Shown here: one piece after another, positions 7,432 to 19,352 of the stretch
Numbering within the stretch: the first letter of the stretch is position 1
Layout: each line of letters starts with the position of its first letter
DNA from: Herminiimonas sp.
Lineage (GTDB): Bacteria; Pseudomonadota; Gammaproteobacteria; Burkholderiales; Burkholderiaceae_D
Assembly (NCBI GenBank): GCA_028292665.1
Contig: JAQGLW010000083.1
Coordinates: 20,207-84,206 of the forward strand
Reading direction: 5' to 3'
Length of the DNA stretch: 64,000 bases
The notes under the pieces: generated by a model
Told to the model about the DNA's origin: nothing
The model's database searches: none
What the model saw: the letters and a program-made list of their open reading frames with translations, nothing else
Program-made: the position numbers and the translations under genes

Positions 7432-10400
7432 TTATGCTGCAATTTTTTCTTTTGCCAGCTTGGCAGCCTTGGCCGCATCCATCTCGCCCAGCGCCCGCTT
7501 GTACTCGGTCGGGAAGACTTTGACGAACTTGCTGCGCGCGGTGGCCCAGTCGTCCAGCAGACTGCGCGCGCGCGTACTGCCGGTGTACTTGAAATGACGC
7601 TCGATCAAGCCTTTCAAAATCTCTTCGTGGGTTTGCGCTTCGCCGCCGCGCACCGTGGTATGCCAGATTGCACGGTCGGTCTTTGCCTCCTGCTCGGCCG
7701 ATGACAAGACCGGATTGAGATCGACCATCGCCATGTTGCATTTCCTGGCAAAGTCTCCATCCGGGTCATACACGTAAGCGATACCGCCCGACATGCCTGC
7801 GGCGAAGTTGCGGCCGGTCGCGCCCAGCACGACGACGGTGCCGCCGGTCATGTATTCGCAACCATGATCGCCGGTACCTTCGACTACTGCGGTTGCGCCG
7901 GAATTACGCACTGCGAAACGCTCGCCGGCGACACCATTGATGAATGCCTCACCAGCAATCGCGCCATACAGGACAGTATTGCCGACGATAATGTTGTCGA
8001 CCGCCCAGCCGCGGAACTCGGTATTGGGGCGCACGATGATGCGGCCGCCCGACAAGCCTTTGCCGACATAATCGTTGCCCTCGCCGACCAGATCGAGCGT
8101 GATCCCATGCGCCAGGAATGCACCAACCGATTGGCCGGCGGTTCCATGCAACTGGATATGGATCGTATCGTCGGGCAAACCTTCGTGTCCGTATTTTTTG
8201 GCAACTTCGCCGGACAGCATTGTGCCGACAGTCCGATTGACGTTCTTGACCGGCGAAATGAATGAGACTTTCTCGCCTTTGTCGAGCGCCGCCTTCGCCT
8301 GTGCGATCAGTTTGTGGTCAAGCGCTTTTTCCAGACCGTGCTCCTGCTCTTCGACCTGATAACGCGGCTCGGAAGCCGGCATGTCCGGCTGATAGAAAAT
8401 CCTGCTGAAATCGAGACCTTTCGCCTTCCAATGCGAAATCGCCTTTGATTTATCGAGCAGATCGGAACGGCCGATCAATTCGTTGTATGAAGGGATGCCC
8501 AGTTGCGCCATGATCTGACGCGCCTCTTCAGCGACGAAGAAGAAGAAGTTGACGACATGCTCGGGCTTGCCCGCAAATTTCGCGCGCAGTACCGGGTCTT
8601 GCGTGGCGACGCCGACCGGGCAAGTATTCAAATGGCATTTGCGCATCATGATGCAGCCTTCGACCACCAATGGCGCGGTCGCAAAGCCTACCTCATCGGC
8701 ACCCAGCAATGCAGCGATCACGACGTCGCGTCCGGTCTTGATCTGGCCGTCGGTCTGCACACGGATACGGCTGCGCAGACGGTTCAGCACCAGCGTCTGC
8801 TGCGTTTCGGCCAGGCCCAATTCCCACGGCGTGCCGGCATGTTTGACCGAAGACAGCGGTGATGCGCCGGTACCGCCATCATGACCGGCGATCACGACGT
8901 GGTCCGATTTCGCTTTTGCGACACCGGCAGCAACTGTGCCGACGCCGACTTCGGAGACCAGCTTGACGGAAATCGATGCTTTCGGATTGGCGTTTTTCAA
9001 ATCATGAATCAGCTGCGCCAGATCCTCGATCGAATAAATATCATGATGCGGCGGCGGAGAAATCAGGCCGACACCTGGCACCGAGAAACGCAGCTTGGCG
9101 ATGTATTCCGACACTTTGTGTCCGGGCAATTGTCCACCTTCGCCGGGCTTTGCGCCTTGCGCCATCTTGATCTGGATTTGATCGGCCGATGTGAGGTATT
9201 CGGCGGTCACGCCGAAACGTCCCGACGCAACCTGCTTGATTTTGGATCGCAACGAGTCGCCTGGCAGCAATGGCATATCGACTTCGATACGATCCTTGCC
9301 GATTACCGATGCCAGTGTATCGCCTTGCTTGATCGGGATGCCTTTCAATTCCTGGCGATAGCGATTTTCGTCTTCGCCGCCTTCGCCGGTATTGGATTTG
9401 CCCCCGATGCGGTTCATCGCAATCGCCAGCGTTGCATGGGCTTCGGTCGAGATCGAGCCGAGCGACATTGCGCCGGTTGCAAAACGCTTGACTATTTCCT
9501 TGGCGGGTTCGACTTCGTCAAGCGGAATCGCTTGCGATGGATCCAGCTTGAATTCAAACAAGCCGCGCAACGTCATGTGACGCTTCGATTGATCGTTGAT
9601 GATCTGCGCGTATTCCTTGTATGTGTTGAAGTTGTTGGCGCGTGCCGAATGCTGCAGTTTTGCAATCGCATCCGGTGTCCACATGTGATCTTCGCCGCGC
9701 ACACGGAACGCATATTCACCGCCGGCATCCAGGGCATTGGCGAGCACCGGGTCGGTGCCGAATGCCAGTTTGTGCAGATGCAACGCTTCTTCGGCGACTT
9801 CGAATACGCCGATCCCTTCGACATTGGACGCGGTGCCTTTGAAGTACTTGTCAACCAGCGCCTTGTTCAAACCGATCGCTTCAAAAATCTGCGCGCCGCA
9901 ATACGACATGTAAGTGGAGATGCCCATCTTCGACATCACCTTCATCAAGCCCTTGCCGATGGCCTTCTGAAAATTGTAGATTGCTTTTTCCGGCAACAGA
10001 TCGCCGGGCAGACCCTTGGCCATGTCGATCAGCGTATCCATGGCCAGATATGGATGGATTGCTTCGGCGCCGTAACCGGCGAGCAGCGCGAAATGATGTG
10101 TTTCACGCGCGGAACCGGTTTCGACGACGAGTCCGGTCGATGTACGCAAACCCTTGCTGACCAGATGCAGATGAATTGCCGACGTGGCAAGCAGTGCGGG
10201 TATTGCGACCTGCTCGGCATCGACTTTGCGATCGGAGATGATCAGGATGTTGTGGCCGGATCTGACCGCATCGACCGCTTTCGCGCACAGCGAAGCCAGG
10301 CGCGCCTCGATGCCTTCCTTGCCCCATGCAACCGGGTAGCAGATATTCAGTTCATGCGACTTGAACTTGCCGCCGGTATGTACGCTGATGTTGCGCAGCT

Positions 10401-12126
10401 TTGCGATGTCGGCATAATCGAGAATCGGCTGCGACACTTCGAGACGCATCGGCGGGTTGATGTTGTTGGTATCGAGCAGATTCGGCTTAGGACCGATGAA
10501 CGATACCAGCGACATTACCATCGCCTCGCGGATCGGGTCGATCGGCGGATTGGTCACTTGCGCAAACAATTGCTTGAAATAGTGGTACAGCGTCTTGTTC
10601 TTGTTGGACATGACGGCCAGCGGCGAATCATTGCCCATCGAACCGGTCGCCTCTTCCGCCAGCACCGCCATTGGCGACATCAGGAATTTCAGATCTTCCT
10701 GCGTGTAGCCGAACAATTGCTGGAGGTCGAGCAGCGGCGTGGTCGGCTTGGCTTCTTCCGGCTCCGCCTTGAGTTCGCCGAGCCTGATGCGCACCGACTT
10801 GATCCATTGCTTGTACGGCTTGGCGTTGGCGTATGTGTCCTTGAGTTCCTTGTCGTCGATGATGCGGCCCGCATCGAGGTCGATCAGGAACATTTTGCCT
10901 GGCTGCAGGCGCCATTTCTTGATGATTTTCGATTCGGGAATCGGCAATACGCCGGATTCCGACGCCATCACGACCAGGTCGTCATCGGTCACGATATAAC
11001 GCGCCGGACGCAAGCCGTTACGGTCCAGGGTTCCGCCGATATGGCGGCCATCGGTAAAAGCCATTGCGGCAGGGCCATCCCATGGCTCCATCATTGCGGC
11101 ATGATATTCATAGAAAGCGCGACGGTTGTCATCCATCAGAGTATGGTTTTCCCATGCCTCCGGGATCATCATCATCATCGCTTGTGCGATAGGATAGCCC
11201 GCCATCAGCAGCAATTCCAGCGCATTGTCGAAGCATGCGGTATCGGACTGGCCTTCATAAATCAGCGGGAACAGCTTCTTCAGATCGTCGCCCAGCACAG
11301 CGGATTTCATCACGCCTTCGCGCGCGCGCATCCAGTTGAAGTTGCCTTTGACGGTATTGATCTCGCCGTTATGCGCGAGCAGGCGGTATGGATGGGCCAG
11401 CGGCCACTCAGGAAACGTATTGGTCGAAAACCGTTGATGCACCAGCGCCAGCGCAGATACGCAGCGCGGATCCTGCAAGTCCTTGTAATACACGCCGACC
11501 TGGTCCGCCAGCAGCAAACCCTTGTAGACGATCGTGCGGGCCGACATCGACGGCACGAAAAATTCCTTGCCGTGAAGCAGATTGAGCGCCTGAATCGCAT
11601 GACCAGACGACTTGCGGATTACATACAATTTGCGCTCGAGCGCATCGGTCACCATGATGTCCTGGCCACGGCCGATAAAAATCTGGCGGATCACCGGTTC
11701 TTTTTGACGCACGGTAGGCGACATCGGCATATCGATATCGATCGGCACATCACGCCAGCCGAGCACGACTTGGCCTTCGGCATGCGTTGCCCGCTCGATT
11801 TCCTGTTCACAAGCAATGCGAGAAGCATTTTCTTTTGGCAAAAAGACCATGCCGACGCCATATTCACCGGGCGGCGGCAACGTCACACCTTGCCTGGCCA
11901 TTTCTTCCCGGTAATATTGATCGGGAATCTGAATCAGAATACCGGCGCCGTCACCCATCAATTTATCGGCCCCGACCGCACCCCGATGATCGAGATTTTT
12001 CAGGATAAGCAAACCCTGCTCGACAATTGAATGGCTCTTTTTGCCTTTGATATGAGCAATGAAACCGACGCCGCAAGCGTCGTGTTCGTTGGATGGGTCG
12101 TACAGACCTTGCGCATGCATATGCAT
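7432..12126 (-). CDS. gltB: Glutamate synthase (NADPH) large subunit
   Basis: 1564-residue alpha subunit of GOGAT, central to ammonia assimilation together with glutamine synthetase. The sequence begins with a 17-residue propeptide-like leader and then Cys18 in ACGVGFIAH, the nucleophile that becomes the N-terminus of the mature glutaminase domain. The FMN-binding synthase barrel includes [23 protein letters not shown] and [11 protein letters not shown]. The [3Fe-4S] ligands are in CHLNTCPVG near residue 1160. A C-terminal GXGXG beta-helix domain follows ([21 protein letters not shown]). Length is normal and no break is seen. A RAYT element lies directly upstream. Confidence 0.97.
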   Translation of the reverse strand: MHMHAQGLYDPSNEHDACGVGFIAHIKGKKSHSIVEQGLLILKNLDHRGAVGADKLMGDGAGILIQIPDQYYREEMARQGVTLPPPGEYGVGMVFLPKENASRIACEQEIERATHAEGQVVLGWRDVPIDIDMPMSPTVRQKEPVIRQIFIGRGQDIMVTDALERKLYVIRKSSGHAIQALNLLHGKEFFVPSMSARTIVYKGLLLADQVGVYYKDLQDPRCVSALALVHQRFSTNTFPEWPLAHPYRLLAHNGEINTVKGNFNWMRAREGVMKSAVLGDDLKKLFPLIYEGQSDTACFDNALELLLMAGYPIAQAMMMMIPEAWENHTLMDDNRRAFYEYHAAMMEPWDGPAAMAFTDGRHIGGTLDRNGLRPARYIVTDDDLVVMASESGVLPIPESKIIKKWRLQPGKMFLIDLDAGRIIDDKELKDTYANAKPYKQWIKSVRIRLGELKAEPEEAKPTTPLLDLQQLFGYTQEDLKFLMSPMAVLAEEATGSMGNDSPLAVMSNKNKTLYHYFKQLFAQVTNPPIDPIREAMVMSLVSFIGPKPNLLDTNNINPPMRLEVSQPILDYADIAKLRNISVHTGGKFKSHELNICYPVAWGKEGIEARLASLCAKAVDAVRSGHNILIISDRKVDAEQVAIPALLATSAIHLHLVSKGLRTSTGLVVETGSARETHHFALLAGYGAEAIHPYLAMDTLIDMAKGLPGDLLPEKAIYNFQKAIGKGLMKVMSKMGISTYMSYCGAQIFEAIGLNKALVDKYFKGTASNVEGIGVFEVAEEALHLHKLAFGTDPVLANALDAGGEYAFRVRGEDHMWTPDAIAKLQHSARANNFNTYKEYAQIINDQSKRHMTLRGLFEFKLDPSQAIPLDEVEPAKEIVKRFATGAMSLGSISTEAHATLAIAMNRIGGKSNTGEGGEDENRYRQELKGIPIKQGDTLASVIGKDRIEVDMPLLPGDSLRSKIKQVASGRFGVTAEYLTSADQIQIKMAQGAKPGEGGQLPGHKVSEYIAKLRFSVPGVGLISPPPHHDIYSIEDLAQLIHDLKNANPKASISVKLVSEVGVGTVAAGVAKAKSDHVVIAGHDGGTGASPLSSVKHAGTPWELGLAETQQTLVLNRLRSRIRVQTDGQIKTGRDVVIAALLGADEVGFATAPLVVEGCIMMRKCHLNTCPVGVATQDPVLRAKFAGKPEHVVNFFFFVAEEARQIMAQLGIPSYNELIGRSDLLDKSKAISHWKAKGLDFSRIFYQPDMPASEPRYQVEEQEHGLEKALDHKLIAQAKAALDKGEKVSFISPVKNVNRTVGTMLSGEVAKKYGHEGLPDDTIHIQLHGTAGQSVGAFLAHGITLDLVGEGNDYVGKGLSGGRIIVRPNTEFRGWAVDNIIVGNTVLYGAIAGEAFINGVAGERFAVRNSGATAVVEGTGDHGCEYMTGGTVVVLGATGRNFAAGMSGGIAYVYDPDGDFARKCNMAMVDLNPVLSSAEQEAKTDRAIWHTTVRGGEAQTHEEILKGLIERHFKYTGSTRARSLLDDWATARSKFVKVFPTEYKRALGEMDAAKAAKLAKEKIAA

Positions 12127-12190
12127 TCTCCGCTACTGATGGGATTGAATCAGAAGGATAATGCACTGCAACAGATTATTCAACCCAAAA

Positions 12191-12260
12191 AAACGGGGTC
12201 AGAGTCAATTAAATCCAGAGCATCTTGGCGGCCTAAATAATTAGGGACAGAGTACAAAGA
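12191..12260. repeat. REP-like motifs GGGGTCAGAGT and AGGGACAGAGT, left flank of RAYT
   Basis: GGGGTCAGAGTCAATTAAA starts at about 12195. A related copy, AGGGACAGAGTACAAA, starts at about 12243, both on the plus strand. The first is repeated inverted at 13051-13072 on the other side of the transposase gene. Short GTCAGAGT-type motifs of this sort are commonly found bordering RAYT genes in proteobacteria (general knowledge) and are taken here as the element's ends or its REP substrate. Confidence 0.6.
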
Positions 12261-12307
12261 TTATTACAAGCACTTGATTCTGCTGCCATTTATGCTGACG
12301 GCTTCTT

Positions 12308-13015
12308 TCATGAATTAGTCGGACCATGTTTTTCTTTCAATGGCCGTCCTCTCTTTGCAGGACTGATACGGCGGCTTGCTTTTTTCTCCAGACTGGCCTT
12401 GAACTTTTCCGATCCCAACACCCATCCTTTGAGCGTGGCCTCACTCAAGGCATTAATTTCCTCCAAGGTAAGCGCTTGCTCAATCAAGGCCTTGTATGCT
12501 GCTTCACGATCAAAAGGAGTATTGCCCAAAGCCCAATATAACGGATGATCGATGATCAGCGGATCCGGCTTTATGCCGGCGTGATGCGCATAACTCGACC
12601 AACGATATTCTGCGGCATTGGCGACGATGCCGGCGCGCACCGGATTGAGTTCGATATAGCGCGAACAAGTCATGAAATAACGTTCCGAATCGATCACCGT
12701 TGCTTTGAACCGTCCTTGCCAGAGCGTGCCGACGCGTTCATATTTATGATTGAAATAAGGAACGTAATAACGCCCTATCCACTGCATCATGCGCCCCAAG
12801 CCGGTTTCGTCCATCGGCGAAGCCAATAAATGGAAATGATCAGGCAACAAGACATACGCATGAAGCGCGACCTTGAACCGCTTGGCAGCTTCGCGCAACC
12901 AGCCCAAAAAGGCGGCATGATCTTCGGTGTCGCGGAAGATCAGTTGACGATCATTGCCGCGCTGGATGATGTGATGGGGCTGATGCGGAATAACAAGTCT
13001 GGGGAGCCGGGCCAT
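12308..13015 (-). CDS. REP-associated tyrosine transposase (RAYT, Y1/IS200-like)
   Basis: HUH-type single-strand transposase family protein thought to mobilise REP/BIME repeats. Start chosen at MARLPRLVIPHQPHHIIQRG, five codons inside the longest frame, because conservation normally begins there. The metal-binding HUH pair is in LPDHFHLLASP and the catalytic tyrosine in the helix RYIELNPVRAGIV. LWQGRFKATVI and YRWSSYAHH are further family signatures. A basic tail (KRGRPLKEKHG) is typical. It is intact and lies between ssb and gltB, flanked by inverted GGGTCAGAGT motifs. Whether it is still active, or domesticated as many RAYTs are, cannot be told from sequence. Confidence 0.92.
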   Translation of the reverse strand: MARLPRLVIPHQPHHIIQRGNDRQLIFRDTEDHAAFLGWLREAAKRFKVALHAYVLLPDHFHLLASPMDETGLGRMMQWIGRYYVPYFNHKYERVGTLWQGRFKATVIDSERYFMTCSRYIELNPVRAGIVANAAEYRWSSYAHHAGIKPDPLIIDHPLYWALGNTPFDREAAYKALIEQALTLEEINALSEATLKGWVLGSEKFKASLEKKASRRISPAKRGRPLKEKHGPTNS

Positions 13016-13050
13016 AACGGAAAAGAACAATAATGATCTTGAGGATTATA

Positions 13051-13072
13051 TTAAATCACTCTGACCCTATTT
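13051..13072. repeat. Inverted copy of the REP-like motif, right flank of RAYT
   Basis: On the plus strand it reads TTAAATCACTCTGACCCTAT, whose reverse complement contains AGGGTCAGAGTGATTTAA. This matches GGGGTCAGAGTCAATTAAA on the left flank with only a few differences. The pair brackets the transposase gene and its short flanks, about 880 bases in total. Confidence 0.6.
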
Positions 13073-13093
13073 GCCTCTATTTGTCGTCGCCCG

Positions 13094-13119
13094 AAAAGAA
13101 AAACCCTGAATTAACAGGG
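13094..13119 (-). terminator. Rho-independent terminator after ssb
   Basis: The hairpin CCCTG-AATTAA-CAGGG (13104-13119) is followed on the minus strand by a T-rich run (reverse complement of GAAAAGAAAAA). It lies about 30 bases downstream of the ssb stop. The stem is only five base pairs, so strength is moderate. Confidence 0.65.
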
Positions 13120-13148
13120 CTGTCCAGTCGTTTCAACCACAAAATGCG

Positions 13149-13640
13149 TTAGAACGGAATATCGTCATCCATATCCGAAAAGTTCGGAGCCGGCTTGGAA
13201 GCCGGACGGGAGGCGCCGCCGCCGCCAGTTCCGGCGGTGCCTTGGCGTGAAGCCGGCGCGTTGTTGCCGTAGCCTTCATCCATCGGTGCACCTCCACCCA
13301 TGCCCTGACGGCTGCCGAGCATTTGCATCGTGTCGGCTCTGATGTCGGTCGCATACTTTTCTACGCCGTCCTTATCTGTGTATTTACGAGTCCGCAGACT
13401 GCCCTCGACATATACTTGCGATCCTTTCTTGAGATACTGTCCTGCAATTTCAGCGAGCTTTCCAAAGAAGGTGATGCGGTGCCATTCTGTTTGCTCTTTC
13501 TTTTCGCCGGTGGCTTTATCTTTCCATGAATCGGTAGTCGCCACAGCGATGGTAGTCATTGCGTCACCACTCGGCATATAGCGTGTTTCCGGATCGCGCC
13601 CGAGATTACCGACGATGATGACTTTGTTAACCGATGCCAT
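13149..13640 (-). CDS. ssb: Single-stranded DNA-binding protein
   Basis: 163 residues from the start [14 protein letters not shown], chosen because AGGAGAAATATT stands directly before this ATG; the frame itself extends 14 codons further into the upstream gene. The OB fold shows the usual [28 protein letters not shown] and [16 protein letters not shown] Gly/Pro/Ser-rich flexible linker ends in the acidic tip DMDDDIPF that recruits replication and repair proteins. The start lies 13 bases after the MFS gene stop. Placement next to uvrA is common in Burkholderiales and joins two DNA maintenance genes. Confidence 0.97.
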   Translation of the reverse strand: MASVNKVIIVGNLGRDPETRYMPSGDAMTTIAVATTDSWKDKATGEKKEQTEWHRITFFGKLAEIAGQYLKKGSQVYVEGSLRTRKYTDKDGVEKYATDIRADTMQMLGSRQGMGGGAPMDEGYGNNAPASRQGTAGTGGGGASRPASKPAPNFSDMDDDIPF

Positions 13641-13653
13641 AATATTTCTCCTG

Positions 13654-14886
13654 TTAAACGACTGCGGCCTGCGGTATTGCACCGCGCCGCGGTAAATTTT
13701 TCATGTTGGCTGCAATTATAATCCAGACAACAGTGAGTACTGCGCCCAAAATAAACACCGATGGCGCTCCGGCGTGTTGCGTCAACCAGCCTCCCAATGC
13801 GCCGCCGCAGAATAAACCCAGCGCCTGCAACGTGTTATAAACGCCGAGCGCCGCGCCTCTGGCAGCAGGCGGCGCGATACGCGAAACCAGTGAAGGCTGG
13901 CTCGCCTCCAGAATATTAAATGCAATAAAAAATGCCAACAGCAGCAAAACAAGCATCGTCCCATGCACCACCGGTTGCGACAGCACCGCCCACATGGCGA
14001 TCTGCACCAGCAACAGCAATCCGATCGCAGCGACAAAAATCTGTTTCATCTTGCCGCGCTTCTCACCGATGAAGATGGGCGGCAGCATCAATATGAACGA
14101 TGCCAGAACGACCGGCAGATAGATTTTCCAATGCATGGACAGGGGCAGCCCTGCGTATTGCACCAGTGCCGATGGCATGACCACAAACATGGCGACTTGC
14201 GTTACATGCAATGCAAATACGCCGTAATTCAACCGCATCAGTTCGGCATTTTTCAGCACTTCGCGGAATGACACGCGCCGCGGCGGCAATGCGGGCGCCG
14301 CAGGCACCACGAATACGACGATCAGAATCGCCACTAATGACAGGATGCCGATCAATACAAAAATTCCGCTCATGCCGATCACGTTATACAACAGCGGCGC
14401 AGCGACCAGCGATACTGCAAATGTCAGGCCGATCGAACCGCCGACCATCGCCATCGCCTTGGTGCGATGCTCTTCTCTCGTCGCATCTGCAATGAGCGCC
14501 GTCACTGCGGCTGAAATCGCGCCGGCGCCTTGCACCGCGCGGCCGACGATTACCCAAACGATATCGGTAGCCGCAGCGGCGATGAATGATCCGAGAGCGA
14601 ACAGAACCAGACCGATGATAATGATCCGCTTGCGGCCATATTTATCGGATGCGGCGCCGAATGGAATTTGTCCGAATGACTGGGTCAATCCGTAGATTCC
14701 CAGCGCCAAGCCGACCAAGGCAGCATTATTCCCTCCATGCAACGATTTTGCATGAACTGAAAATACCGGCAGGATTAAAAAAAGCCCCAGCATCCGTAGC
14801 GCAAAAACAGACGCCAGCGATACGCCTGCGCGGATTTCGGTGCGCGACATGCCGGTACTTGATTCGATAGCAATATTGGAAGACAT
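13654..14886 (-). CDS. MFS transporter (DHA1/YajR-like drug:H+ antiporter type)
   Basis: 410 residues with about 12 hydrophobic segments. The MFS loop-2/3 motif is seen as [17 protein letters not shown], and the antiporter-type motif in the fifth helix as [32 protein letters not shown]. The N-terminus has [16 protein letters not shown], common in YajR-type exporters that sit beside ssb/uvrA in betaproteobacteria. The start ATG at 14886 faces uvrA across 141 bases. A second ATG at residue 13 is possible. Substrate unknown. Confidence 0.9.
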   Translation of the reverse strand: MSSNIAIESSTGMSRTEIRAGVSLASVFALRMLGLFLILPVFSVHAKSLHGGNNAALVGLALGIYGLTQSFGQIPFGAASDKYGRKRIIIIGLVLFALGSFIAAAATDIVWVIVGRAVQGAGAISAAVTALIADATREEHRTKAMAMVGGSIGLTFAVSLVAAPLLYNVIGMSGIFVLIGILSLVAILIVVFVVPAAPALPPRRVSFREVLKNAELMRLNYGVFALHVTQVAMFVVMPSALVQYAGLPLSMHWKIYLPVVLASFILMLPPIFIGEKRGKMKQIFVAAIGLLLLVQIAMWAVLSQPVVHGTMLVLLLLAFFIAFNILEASQPSLVSRIAPPAARGAALGVYNTLQALGLFCGGALGGWLTQHAGAPSVFILGAVLTVVWIIIAANMKNLPRRGAIPQAAVV

Positions 14887-15027
14887 ATAAGAGAGGATTG
14901 CGGGATAAGCACGCGTATTACGACGAGCATCAAAACCCGCTATAGTATCAGGTTGACCCGTTTTAACCCGCTCGTTGCTTTATAAAAATTCTGTGAGCCC
15001 AGGAAAAACTTACGCTGAAAGTAGCTA

Positions 15028-17880
15028 ATGGAAGAAATTCGCATCCGCGGCGCACGCACGCACAATCTTAAAAACATCAATCTCGATTTACCACGCAATC
15101 AGCTCATCGTAATCACAGGCTTATCCGGCTCCGGCAAGTCGTCGCTCGCCTTCGACACGCTCTATGCGGAAGGGCAGCGGCGCTACGTCGAATCGCTGTC
15201 ATCCTATGCGCGCCAGTTTTTGCAGTTGATGGAGAAGCCGGACGTCGATTTGATCGAAGGATTGTCGCCGGCGATTTCGATCGAGCAAAAAGCCACGTCG
15301 CACAATCCGCGCTCGACCGTCGGAACCGTTACCGAGATCCATGATTATCTGCGCCTGCTTTACGCGCGCGTCGGCACGCCCTATTGCCCAGATCATCCGG
15401 AAAACCCGCTGGCAGCGCAATCGGTTTCGCAAATGGTCGATGCGGTGCTGGCGATGCCGGAAGACACAAAGCTGATGATCCTGGCGCCCGTGGTCGCCGA
15501 CCGTAAAGGCGAGCATGTCGATCTGTTCGAGCAGATGCAGGCGCAAGGTTTCGTCCGGTTCCGCATCCAGAGCGGCACCGGCAAGGCCAGAATATTCGAA
15601 GTCGATGATTTACCGAAGCTGAAGAAAACGGAAAAGCATACGATTGACGTCGTGATCGATCGCTTGAAGGTGAAGGACGACATCAAGCAACGGTTGGCCG
15701 AGAGTTTCGAGACCGCATTGCGGCTGGCCGAAGGTCGTGCCATCGCACTGGAAATGGATAGCGGCAACGAGCATCTTTTTTCCAACAAATTCGCGTGCCC
15801 GATTTGCGGCTATTCGCTGCAGGAGCTGGAGCCGCGGCTGTTTTCGTTCAACAATCCGATGGGCGCATGCCCGGAATGCGACGGCCTGGGGCATATCGAG
15901 TTCTTCGATCCGAAACGCATCGTCGCTTTTCCCAATCTGTCGCTGGCATCCGGCGCAGTCAAAGGCTGGGATCGGCGCAACCAGTTTTATTTCCAGATGC
16001 TGTCGAACCTCGCCGAGCATTATGCGTTCGACGTCGATGTGCCATTCGAGAAATTGCCGGAAAAGGCGCAGCAGGTAGTGCTGTACGGTTCCGGCCGCCA
16101 GACGGTTCCGTTCACTTACATCAACGAGCGCGGCCGCGCGGTGGTGCGCGCGCATACGTTTGAAGGAGTGGTCAATAATCTGCAGCGGCGCTATCGGGAA
16201 ACCGATTCGATGGCGGTCAAGGAAGAACTGGCCAAATTCATCAATGAAAAGGAATGCCCGTCTTGCCACGGCGCGCGGTTGCGCATCGAGGCGCGCTTCG
16301 TCAAGGTCGGCAACGGCGCACAGCAGCGCGCAATTTACGAGGTGGCTGCAACGCCTTTGCGTGAAACCCTCGCCTTCTTTGAAAACCTCAAGTTGAAAGG
16401 CGCGAAAAAAGAAATCGCCGACCGGATCACCAAGGAAATCATTTCGCGCCTGAAATTCCTGAATAACGTCGGCCTCGATTACCTGTCGCTGGAACGCAGT
16501 GCGGACACATTGTCCGGCGGCGAAGCGCAGCGCATCCGGCTGGCATCCCAAATCGGATCGGGTCTGACCGGTGTTATGTACGTACTGGATGAGCCATCGA
16601 TCGGCCTGCATCAGCGCGACAATGACCGGCTGATCACGACATTGAAGCACCTGCGCGATATCGGCAACAGCGTGCTGGTGGTCGAGCACGACGAAGATGC
16701 GATACGCTGCGCCGATTTTATCGTCGATATGGGACTGGGCGCCGGTGTCCATGGCGGCGAAATCATCGCGCAAGGCACGTTGGCGCAAATATTGAAAAAT
16801 AAAAAATCGCTGACTGCGCAATACCTGAACGGCACCTTTGAAATCAAGGTGCCCAAAAAACGTACACCGATGGATCCGAAGAGACTGTTCACCATCACCG
16901 GCGCAACCGGCAACAATCTTAAAAACGTCACATTAAGCTTGCCGGTGGGTCTATTGACCTGCGTGACGGGGGTATCCGGCTCGGGCAAGTCGACTTTGGT
17001 CAACGACACGCTCTACCATGCGGCAGCAAGACATTTGTATGGTTCCCATACCGAGCCGGCGGCGCATGAGTCGATCAGCGGCATGGAACATTTCGATAAA
17101 GTGATTTCAGTCGATCAGGCGCCGATCGGACGCACGCCGCGCTCGAATCCGGCAACCTACACGGGCTTGTTCACACCGATCCGCGACCTGTTTTCGACCG
17201 TGCCTGCCTCCAAGGAGCGCGGTTACAGCGCAGGGCGTTTTTCGTTCAACGTCAAGGGCGGACGCTGCGAAGCATGCCAGGGCGACGGCGTGATCAAGGT
17301 TGAAATGCATTTTCTGCCTGATGTCTATGTACCGTGCGATGTCTGCCATGGCAAGCGTTACAACCGCGAAACGCTGGAAGTGCAATACAAGGGCAAGAAC
17401 ATCACCGAAGTGCTGGATATGACGGTTGAAGAAGCGCATGTATTTTTCAAGCCTGTGCCGGTGATTGCACGCAAGCTGCAAACGCTGCTCGATGTCGGCC
17501 TCGGCTACATCCGGCTGGGACAGAGCGCCACCACGCTGTCGGGCGGCGAAGCGCAGCGGGTGAAGCTGTCGCTGGAATTATCGAAGCGCGATACCGGCCG
17601 AACGCTCTATATTCTGGATGAACCGACCACCGGCTTGCATTTTCACGACATCGACTTGCTGCTGAAAGTCATTCACCGGCTGCGCGATCAAGGCAATACG
17701 GTGGTAATCATCGAGCACAATCTCGATGTAATCAAAACGGCCGATTGGCTGGTCGATCTGGGGCCTGAAGGCGGCGCAGGCGGCGGGCAGATTATCGCAA
17801 CAGGCACGCCGGAGGATGTCGCGAAGAGCCCGCGCAGCTTTACCGGAAAATATCTGGCGCCGATATTGAACAAGAAATGA
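15028..17880 (+). CDS. uvrA: Excinuclease ABC subunit A
   Basis: 950-residue damage-recognition ATPase of nucleotide excision repair; it loads UvrB at lesions. Two ABC modules are visible. The first has Walker [10 protein letters not shown] (31-39), a zinc module with CPICG...CPEC (about 253-280), signature [18 protein letters not shown] and Walker [17 protein letters not shown]. The second has Walker [10 protein letters not shown] near 648, zinc ligands CEACQGDG...CDVCHG, and [18 protein letters not shown]. Length is normal. It is transcribed away from the MFS gene. I saw no clear LexA box (CTGT-N8-ACAG) in the 141 bases upstream. Confidence 0.98.
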   Translation: MEEIRIRGARTHNLKNINLDLPRNQLIVITGLSGSGKSSLAFDTLYAEGQRRYVESLSSYARQFLQLMEKPDVDLIEGLSPAISIEQKATSHNPRSTVGTVTEIHDYLRLLYARVGTPYCPDHPENPLAAQSVSQMVDAVLAMPEDTKLMILAPVVADRKGEHVDLFEQMQAQGFVRFRIQSGTGKARIFEVDDLPKLKKTEKHTIDVVIDRLKVKDDIKQRLAESFETALRLAEGRAIALEMDSGNEHLFSNKFACPICGYSLQELEPRLFSFNNPMGACPECDGLGHIEFFDPKRIVAFPNLSLASGAVKGWDRRNQFYFQMLSNLAEHYAFDVDVPFEKLPEKAQQVVLYGSGRQTVPFTYINERGRAVVRAHTFEGVVNNLQRRYRETDSMAVKEELAKFINEKECPSCHGARLRIEARFVKVGNGAQQRAIYEVAATPLRETLAFFENLKLKGAKKEIADRITKEIISRLKFLNNVGLDYLSLERSADTLSGGEAQRIRLASQIGSGLTGVMYVLDEPSIGLHQRDNDRLITTLKHLRDIGNSVLVVEHDEDAIRCADFIVDMGLGAGVHGGEIIAQGTLAQILKNKKSLTAQYLNGTFEIKVPKKRTPMDPKRLFTITGATGNNLKNVTLSLPVGLLTCVTGVSGSGKSTLVNDTLYHAAARHLYGSHTEPAAHESISGMEHFDKVISVDQAPIGRTPRSNPATYTGLFTPIRDLFSTVPASKERGYSAGRFSFNVKGGRCEACQGDGVIKVEMHFLPDVYVPCDVCHGKRYNRETLEVQYKGKNITEVLDMTVEEAHVFFKPVPVIARKLQTLLDVGLGYIRLGQSATTLSGGEAQRVKLSLELSKRDTGRTLYILDEPTTGLHFHDIDLLLKVIHRLRDQGNTVVIIEHNLDVIKTADWLVDLGPEGGAGGGQIIATGTPEDVAKSPRSFTGKYLAPILNKK

Positions 17881-17967
17881 TCGGGTTCGCTGCGCATGCA
17901 CGACACCGGCTACCTGGCCATCCAATGACGGCACTGGTTAAATAGAATAGAAGCAAGAGAAGAAAAA

Positions 17968-18243
17968 TTGGCAAAACATCTGCGCATCGCCGGTATCGTC
18001 CAGGGCGTCGGGTATCGCGCCGCTTTTGCGGCGAAAGCGCGCGCATTGCAGCTTTCAGGCTGGGTGAGAAACCGCCGCGATGGTTCAGTCGAGGTAACCG
18101 TTTCCGGTTCGACGGGGGCGCTCGACAGTATCATCGATTGGGCTCGGCGCGGCCCGCCCGGTGCACAGGTACGGGAAATATCGATTGCCGAAGCGGACGA
18201 TCCGCTTGCAGAGAGAAAGTTCGAGATATTGCCGACCGAATAG
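17968..18243 (+). CDS. acyP: Acylphosphatase
   Basis: 91-residue enzyme hydrolysing acyl phosphates. The catalytic arginine is in GIVQGVGYRAAF (R17) and the catalytic asparagine in WVRNRRDGSVEV (N35), both intact. The start is TTG at 17968, preceded by a purine-rich AGAGAAGAAAAA; no in-frame ATG or GTG keeps the first beta strand (KHLRIAGIVQGVG). It lies 87 bases after uvrA and may share its transcript. It faces the AEC transporter gene tail-to-tail. Confidence 0.93.
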   Translation: MAKHLRIAGIVQGVGYRAAFAAKARALQLSGWVRNRRDGSVEVTVSGSTGALDSIIDWARRGPPGAQVREISIAEADDPLAERKFEILPTE

Positions 18244-18260
18244 AACAGGCTGTCTTGTTT

Positions 18261-19172
18261 CTAACGCAATCCGAACCACAGTCCGGCCGGCACAAACACC
18301 AATGCCGCCAGATTGCCGATTAACACAATCGATGCAACCTTTTCCGGTTCCTGCTGGTACTGTTCCGCCACCATGAAGCAGAATACAGCCGGCGGCAATG
18401 ATGCGAACAGATACATCTGTCCGCGTTGAACCGCCGTCAAAGTCATCATGCCGTCAAGCATCCAGGCCACAGCCAGCCCGGCAATCGGGCAGATAATCGC
18501 GCCGACCAGTCCGATATGCCAGCTCTTGAAATTGATGTCGAGCATGCGCACTCCAAGCGCAAACAGCATGATCGGTATGCAGGCTTCCCCGAGCATCTTC
18601 AATGCCTGGAACAAAGGTGCGGGCAGACCGATGTGCGCAACGGCAAACACCATGCCGCCCATCATCGACAGCATCATCGGGCTGGCGAGGAATTTCAGAA
18701 AAGCGGTGCGCCGCCCGCCTCTGCCGGTTTCGATGATCTTGATGCCGACCGAAAAATAAACCAGATTGCATGCCATGAACAAAGCGACTGCCGCCGACAA
18801 GCCGGTCGTACCGAATGCCAATACCGCAAGCGGCAAGCCCATATTGCCGCAATTGTTGTACATCATCGGCGGCACAAAACTGCGCACATCGTAACCGAGC
18901 AGGCGCGCAACCGGCCATGCCAGCAGTCCGGAACCGAGAGAAATCAGCACGCCGGCGAGAATCAACATGCCGTTATGTGCGACATCGAAATCCCTGGCTG
19001 CCAGCGCGGTAAACACCAGCAACGGACAGAGCACTTCCATGCTGACGCGATTAACGGCAGCCATATCGGACTTCACGGTTTCACCGCGCAGGCGCGCATA
19101 CACATAGCCGACGCCGATGATGGCAAATACCGGCAGGATAATACTGGCGATGTGTTCCAACATTTCCATCAA
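18261..19172 (-). CDS. AEC-family transporter (auxin efflux carrier-like permease)
   Basis: 303 residues with ten or so hydrophobic segments. The family is the auxin efflux carrier group, which in bacteria includes malonate and other organic-acid permeases. Landmarks are IGVGYVYARLRGETV in the first segment, the MMYNNCGNMGLPLAVLAFG motif in the first half, and VRMLDINFKSWHIGL between the halves. Substrate cannot be assigned. It stands alone, convergent with acyP. The 180 bases to the next gene upstream are non-coding and should hold its promoter. Confidence 0.88.
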   Translation of the reverse strand: MMEMLEHIASIILPVFAIIGVGYVYARLRGETVKSDMAAVNRVSMEVLCPLLVFTALAARDFDVAHNGMLILAGVLISLGSGLLAWPVARLLGYDVRSFVPPMMYNNCGNMGLPLAVLAFGTTGLSAAVALFMACNLVYFSVGIKIIETGRGGRRTAFLKFLASPMMLSMMGGMVFAVAHIGLPAPLFQALKMLGEACIPIMLFALGVRMLDINFKSWHIGLVGAIICPIAGLAVAWMLDGMMTLTAVQRGQMYLFASLPPAVFCFMVAEQYQQEPEKVASIVLIGNLAALVFVPAGLWFGLR

Positions 19173-19352
19173 CGATTCATTTCTTCAGAAGGGACGTCTG
19201 CGCTGCATTGCGACGGGCATCGACATTCTAACGATATCCGGCGCACTTCGTGTCGCAGAGTCACATCGCTACGGACAAGAAAAGCCTGGCCGGAAACAAC
19301 CGATGCAGAATTTGCAGCGGAAGACCGGCCGCCGTCTGTTTACCTCTTTCAT

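Noticed and set aside
6369..7523. 384-codon plus-strand frame opposite gltD
   Set aside because: Antisense to gltD, whose iron-sulfur and FAD motifs are intact.
8881..12030. 1049-codon open frame on the plus strand opposite gltB
   Set aside because: It lies wholly antisense to a well-supported glutamate synthase gene, has a Arg/His/Gln-rich composition typical of reverse-strand frames in GC-rich codon bias, and shows no family motif.
14887..15027. Possible LexA (SOS) box before uvrA
   Set aside because: CTGTGAGCCCAGG near 14990 has only one good half-site; there is no CTGT-N8-ACAG.
15610..16821. 403-codon minus-strand frame inside uvrA
   Set aside because: Antisense shadow of uvrA with no start signal and no recognisable domain.
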